Shown one piece after another: positions 6,275 to 9,499 of a stretch of 9,499 nucleotides of DNA. The notes beneath the pieces were generated by a model. The model did not search any database and was not told the DNA's origin. It saw only the letters and a list, made by a program, of their open reading frames with translations. How positions within the stretch are numbered: the stretch's first letter is position 1; each line of letters opens with the position of its first letter. Source of the DNA: DATADF01 sp046263155 (lineage in GTDB: Bacteria > Actinomycetota > CADDZG01 > WHSQ01). The stretch spans positions 1 through 9,499 of the forward strand of contig JBHELF010000053.1 of assembly GCA_046263155.1 (NCBI GenBank), written 5' to 3'. Made by a program: the position numbers and the translations under genes.

Positions 6275-7290
6275 CGGCGACTCCTCTTCAGGCAAAAGAA
6301 CCCATCCTCAAGATCGAAGGTCTCGTAAAGCACTTCCCGCTGACGCGGGGAATCATCTTCAAGAAGCAGATCGGAGCTGTGCGTGCGGTTGACGGCGTGG
6401 ACTTCGATCTGTATCCGGGCGAGACCCTGGGTTTGGTCGGCGAGTCTGGGTGCGGCAAATCCACAACCGCCCGCCTGCTGTTGCGCCTTGAGGAGGCGAC
6501 GGCCGGACATGCGTATTACAAAGGCCGAGATATCTTTCAGATGAACAAGCGCGAGATGCGCGAGCTCCGTCGCAACATTCAGATCGTCTTCCAGGACCCC
6601 TATGCCTCGTTGAACCCGCGTATGACCGTCGGGGACATCGTGTCGGAGCCCTGGGAGATCCATCGCGGCGTCGTTCCCAAGGGGCAACGGGACTCCAAAG
6701 TGCAGGAGCTCCTAGAGGTCGTGGGTCTTCACCCGGATCACAAGAACCGCTATCCGCATCAGTTTTCGGGCGGCCAGCGACAGCGTGTAGGCGTTGCTCG
6801 GGCGCTTGCGCTCAACCCCGAGATCATCCTTCTGGACGAGCCCGTGTCGGCTCTCGATGTCTCGGTTCAGGCTCAAGTGGTCAACTTGTTAGAGAGGTTG
6901 CAGAACGAGTTCTCTCTCTCCTTCATCTTCATCGCACATGACCTGTCTGTCGTCAGGCACATCTCCGACCGCGTGGCGGTGATGTATCTCGGCAAGATCG
7001 TCGAGACCGGCACTCACGCCGATGTCTACGAAAGACCTTCGCATCCGTATACGCAGGCCCTTCTCTCGGCGGTGCCCGTGCCGGATCCGACCAAGCGAGG
7101 ACGCGGCGCCCGGATCGTCCTGACCGGCGACGTACCGAGCCCGGCGAATCCACCCTCGGGATGTCGTTTCCGAACGCGCTGCTGGAAGGCGCAAGACATT
7201 TGCGCGGAGGAGGTTCCCGCCCTGATCGATCGTGGTCAGGGGCATCCCAGCGCGTGCCACTTCGCCGAAGTCAAGGAAGTAGTCGCGTGA
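6271..7290 (+). CDS. dppF: Peptide ABC transporter ATPase, DppF/OppF type
   Basis: Second ATPase, 339 residues, forming the heterodimeric motor with the DppD-like protein. Motifs are Walker A GESGCGKS (57-64), Q-loop Gln108 in VFQDPYASLNPR, signature FSGGQRQR (165-172), Walker B IILLDEP (185-191) and H-loop His223. Both ATPases keep full catalytic motifs, so neither looks like a degenerate site. The C-terminal domain has Cys298, Cys304, Cys311 and Cys329 with exactly the spacing seen in the partner. The ATG at 6271 overlaps the dppD stop (ATGA); the frame is open upstream to 6226, but that would give a long overlap and a non-family N-terminus. The stop overlaps the following GTG start as GTGA. 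Confidence 0.94.
   Translation: MTATPLQAKEPILKIEGLVKHFPLTRGIIFKKQIGAVRAVDGVDFDLYPGETLGLVGESGCGKSTTARLLLRLEEATAGHAYYKGRDIFQMNKREMRELRRNIQIVFQDPYASLNPRMTVGDIVSEPWEIHRGVVPKGQRDSKVQELLEVVGLHPDHKNRYPHQFSGGQRQRVGVARALALNPEIILLDEPVSALDVSVQAQVVNLLERLQNEFSLSFIFIAHDLSVVRHISDRVAVMYLGKIVETGTHADVYERPSHPYTQALLSAVPVPDPTKRGRGARIVLTGDVPSPANPPSGCRFRTRCWKAQDICAEEVPALIDRGQGHPSACHFAEVKEVVA
7273..7279 (+). promoter_or_regulatory. Ribosome binding site deciding the start of binding protein 2
   Basis: AAGGAAG lies seven bases before the GTG at 7287, inside the end of dppF. It supports that GTG over the much longer open frame reaching back to 7161, and it couples translation to dppF through the GTGA overlap. Confidence 0.6.
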
Positions 7291-9056
7291 GGTGGGCGGG
7301 TCGCCTCCGGCGGTCCGCCCCGGCACTCCCTCCCTCGGCCAGAGTTGTCTTGGCCGCGAGCATCTTGCTGCTCGGGATGGTGTGCGAGGCCGACGAACCC
7401 GTGGTGGTCACGCCCCCAGAACCGGGCGGAATCTTGCGGCTGATCTCTTCGGGAAACATCGACACTCTCGATCCGGGTCGTATGTACTACCAGCCCTCGT
7501 GGTTTCTGGCGCGCGGCGTGTACAGAACCCTCGTGGCCTATCCCGCGGTGGCAGACCTCGAAGAGCAAAACATGCTGGTCCCCGACCTGGCGGTCGATGC
7601 GGGCTCGCGCAACGCCGACTCAACCCGTTGGACCTTCAGGATCAAGAGAGGGATCAAGTTCGGGCCCAAGATCGGCGGGGAACACGTCGCGGGGGTCACC
7701 GGCCGCGAGATCACCTGCCCGGACTTCAAGTACGGCATCGAACGCCTCTTTCTGGATTCCGTACGGGGTGGCTACTCCTTCATGTACGAGATCCTCGAGG
7801 GGGCCGAGGCTTTCAAGGCCGGCGCGGCCGACGAGATCAGCGGCATTCAGTGTCCCGACGAGAAAACCATTATTTACGAGCTCACGGAGCCGGCAGGCGA
7901 CTGGCCCTATCGCCTGGCGATGCCTGCCTCCGGACCGGTAGCGCGCAAGGCGGCGGCGCGTTACGACCGAGAGACCGAATCCACATACGAGCGGCACGCG
8001 GTGGCGACGGGGCCTTACTACATCCTCCGCCTCGACGAAAACCACCTAATGCGCCTGGCGAGAAACACGTTCTGGAACCGCGAGACCGACGACGTCCGAG
8101 CGGCAAACGCCGAGGGAGTTCTCTGGCGCATCGGTTTTCAAGCAGAGGTGGCCGTCCAGAAGGTACTGGAAGGTGAGTTCGACATCGCCGTCGATTCCGA
8201 GCCCACCGGCCCCCAACTTGCCGACCTGCTTCGTGACCGAAAGCTTCGCAATCAGGTGCTCCCCGAGCCTCAGCTTTGTACGAGGTATGTCTTTCTGAAC
8301 ACAACCGAGGAACCATTTGACGATGTGCGCGTACGTCGCGCCGTCAACTTCGCGATCGATCGCAACAACTTGAAACGGATTCTTGGGGGCTCAATGACCG
8401 GCGAGGTCGCGACCAGCGTCCTGCCGCCAGGCCTGGGAGGCCACTTGCCCTCCGATGAGTACAACCCCTTCGCCAGTGCCCAGATGGCCGGCGACATGAA
8501 CAAGGCGCGCCGACTCATGGCTCGCGCGGGGTGGCCCAATGGCTACGACAATGAGATTCTCATGGTGGGACCGAACGACGCTCCGCACGACCGGATCTTC
8601 GAGTCGGTTGCGGCGGACCTGGAGCAATTGGGGTTCCACAACATCAAACCGAAGCTTCCCCGGTTTCCCAATCACCTTCTCAAGTACTACCGGGTGCCGG
8701 CGAGCAACACCGATGTCGGAGTGTCGGGCGGTTGGTGCAAGGACTACAACGATGCCTTTACTTTCTTCAATCCGACCTGGCACGGAGACAGCATCCGGGA
8801 CGAAGACAATCTCAATGAATCAGAGATAGACGATCCGACCATCAACCGTCTGATCGACCAAGCATCACGCACGCCTCTCGGCCCCGAACGATCCGCTCTC
8901 TGGGAGGAGGTGAACCGTCGAGCGACGGAGAGTGGGGCCTGGATTCCCTGGTCGTGGGACAAGGTCACGATCGTGTTTTCCGACCGTGTGGTGAATCCGA
9001 TCTACAGCACCTTTTTCAGTCAGATCGACTGGGTTGCTCTCGAGCTCCCGGATTGA
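7287..9056 (+). CDS. Second peptide ABC transporter substrate-binding protein (SBP_bac_5), binding protein 2
   Basis: Extracytoplasmic receptor of 589 residues, the last gene of the operon. The GTG start overlaps the dppF stop. Residues 1-33 give an Arg-rich n-region and a hydrophobic core (18-32) ending in LGMVC; Cys33 is well placed for lipidation but Val at -1 and Gly at -3 do not match a standard lipobox. Family features are EPGGILRLISS (45-55), NIDTLDP (57-63), RWTFRIKRGIKF (114-125), FKYGIERLF (147-155), VATGPYY (239-245) and VRRAVNFAIDR (349-359). Asp486 in GWCKDYNDAFTFF corresponds to the aspartate that pairs with the peptide amino group in OppA/DppA. It differs throughout from binding protein 1, so it is not a recent duplicate. 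Its last 41 bases overlap the convergent larC gene. Its ligand is probably a different peptide class, which is inference. Confidence 0.92.
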   Translation: MRWAGRLRRSAPALPPSARVVLAASILLLGMVCEADEPVVVTPPEPGGILRLISSGNIDTLDPGRMYYQPSWFLARGVYRTLVAYPAVADLEEQNMLVPDLAVDAGSRNADSTRWTFRIKRGIKFGPKIGGEHVAGVTGREITCPDFKYGIERLFLDSVRGGYSFMYEILEGAEAFKAGAADEISGIQCPDEKTIIYELTEPAGDWPYRLAMPASGPVARKAAARYDRETESTYERHAVATGPYYILRLDENHLMRLARNTFWNRETDDVRAANAEGVLWRIGFQAEVAVQKVLEGEFDIAVDSEPTGPQLADLLRDRKLRNQVLPEPQLCTRYVFLNTTEEPFDDVRVRRAVNFAIDRNNLKRILGGSMTGEVATSVLPPGLGGHLPSDEYNPFASAQMAGDMNKARRLMARAGWPNGYDNEILMVGPNDAPHDRIFESVAADLEQLGFHNIKPKLPRFPNHLLKYYRVPASNTDVGVSGGWCKDYNDAFTFFNPTWHGDSIRDEDNLNESEIDDPTINRLIDQASRTPLGPERSALWEEVNRRATESGAWIPWSWDKVTIVFSDRVVNPIYSTFFSQIDWVALELPD

Positions 9057-9499
9057 TGATGTCCATGGCTTGCACGGTGGCCTGCGCCCGCGCATAGACG
9101 TCTCGCAGCGGAATCCCCGTCGCGCGCGCGACCTTTAGAGCGTCTTCGTGCTCGGGCGAAGCGGTGACGACGGCACCCCCTCGGCGGGCCAGCTTCACGC
9201 GTAAGGGATGGTCCTCGATATGAATCTCGACCCATTCTCGGGTCAGCGCCAGCTTGTTCGCGTCGTGCACGCGAACGCCGAGAGTCGTCGTCTCTCGGAA
9301 GAAGACATCCGCGACGCGGTCGTGGTTCTCGGCGCGGAACATGGCGGCGAGAACGAAGCCCGGCCTACCTTTTTTCATTAGAACCGGCGTCACCCAAGCG
9401 TCCTGAGCGCCCGCGACGATCAACTGCTCGAGCGCGTAGGGCAAGACCTCCGGGTTCATGTCGTCGAGGTTTGCCTCCATCACCAGCACGGGTTCGCTG
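9016..9499 (-). CDS. larC: Nickel insertion protein LarC, C-terminal part (5' end outside window)
   Basis: LarC inserts nickel, using CTP, into a pyridinium-3,5-bisthiocarboxylate mononucleotide to complete the NPN cofactor of lactate racemase-type enzymes in the cytoplasm. The visible part reads SEPVLVMEANLDDMNPE at the window edge, then MKKGRPG and FRETTTLGVRV, all hallmarks of the LarC2 (former DUF111) region. It ends with GIPLRDVYARAQATVQAM and a short polar tail. The frame stays open to the last base, so the gene continues beyond 9499; the GTG at 9487-9489 is internal. In Lactiplantibacillus plantarum larC is made by frameshifting between two frames; no break is visible in this part. The last 41 bases lie inside the end of binding protein 2 on the other strand, with no terminator hairpin seen between them. 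Confidence 0.92.
   Translation of the reverse strand, partial: SEPVLVMEANLDDMNPEVLPYALEQLIVAGAQDAWVTPVLMKKGRPGFVLAAMFRAENHDRVADVFFRETTTLGVRVHDANKLALTREWVEIHIEDHPLRVKLARRGGAVVTASPEHEDALKVARATGIPLRDVYARAQATVQAMDIINPGAREQPSRSD

Noticed and set aside
7287..7390. Twin-arginine signal on binding protein 2 (RLRRSA)
   Set aside because: The residues after the arginine pair do not fit the S/T-RR-x-F-L-K pattern, so a Sec-type or atypical lipoprotein signal is more likely.
7292..8176. Long (294-codon) open frame on the + strand inside binding protein 2
   Set aside because: It encodes a low-complexity Arg/Gly/Pro-rich product typical of a shifted GC-rich frame, while the overlapping frame has clear SBP_bac_5 motifs.

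Overview
This window reads as a stretch of chromosome from a GC-rich bacterium (roughly 60% G+C or slightly more by eye). It is most likely an Actinomycetota member, possibly a poorly cultured deep-branching lineage. That placement is an inference. It rests on GC-rich third codon positions, frequent GTG starts, the style of the first lipoprotein signal, and the two peptide-binding proteins and DppC-like permease with an N-terminal extension, all of which resemble actinobacterial Opp/Dpp proteins. No RNA gene, insertion sequence, phage gene or CRISPR array was seen, and no stretch longer than about 300 bases lacks a gene.

Layout. (1) Bases 1-1458 (+) hold the 3' part of a membrane zinc metallopeptidase of the M56/BlaR1 type, whose 5' end lies outside the window. 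(2) Bases 1459-1539 are a short intergenic region with a candidate promoter overlapped by a dyad resembling a BlaI/MecI operator. (3) Bases 1540-9056 (+) are a compact six-gene operon for an Opp/Dpp-type ABC importer: binding protein 1, stem-loop, permease B, permease C, ATPase D, ATPase F, binding protein 2. Four of the five junctions are overlaps or very short gaps (8-nt overlap, 12-nt gap, ATGA, GTGA), so translational coupling is likely. The only sizeable gap (72 nt) follows binding protein 1 and contains a stem-loop that could set a high ratio of binding protein to transporter. (4) Bases 9016-9499 (-) are the 3' end of larC, the nickel insertase for the lactate racemase-type NPN cofactor. 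It runs convergently and overlaps the last 41 bases of binding protein 2.

How the parts fit. The two extracytoplasmic binding proteins, both with the aspartate that in OppA/DppA pairs with a peptide's N-terminal amine, would deliver ligand to the B/C permease pair, driven by the D/F ATPases. Both ATPases carry the same C-terminal four-cysteine pattern. The metallopeptidase has a BlaR1-like order of membrane segments but a different, unrecognised C-terminal tail. Together with the operator-like dyad, this suggests, without proving, that peptide uptake is induced by an M56/BlaI-type sensing pathway. The nearby larC raises the weaker alternative that the importer carries a nickel chelate.
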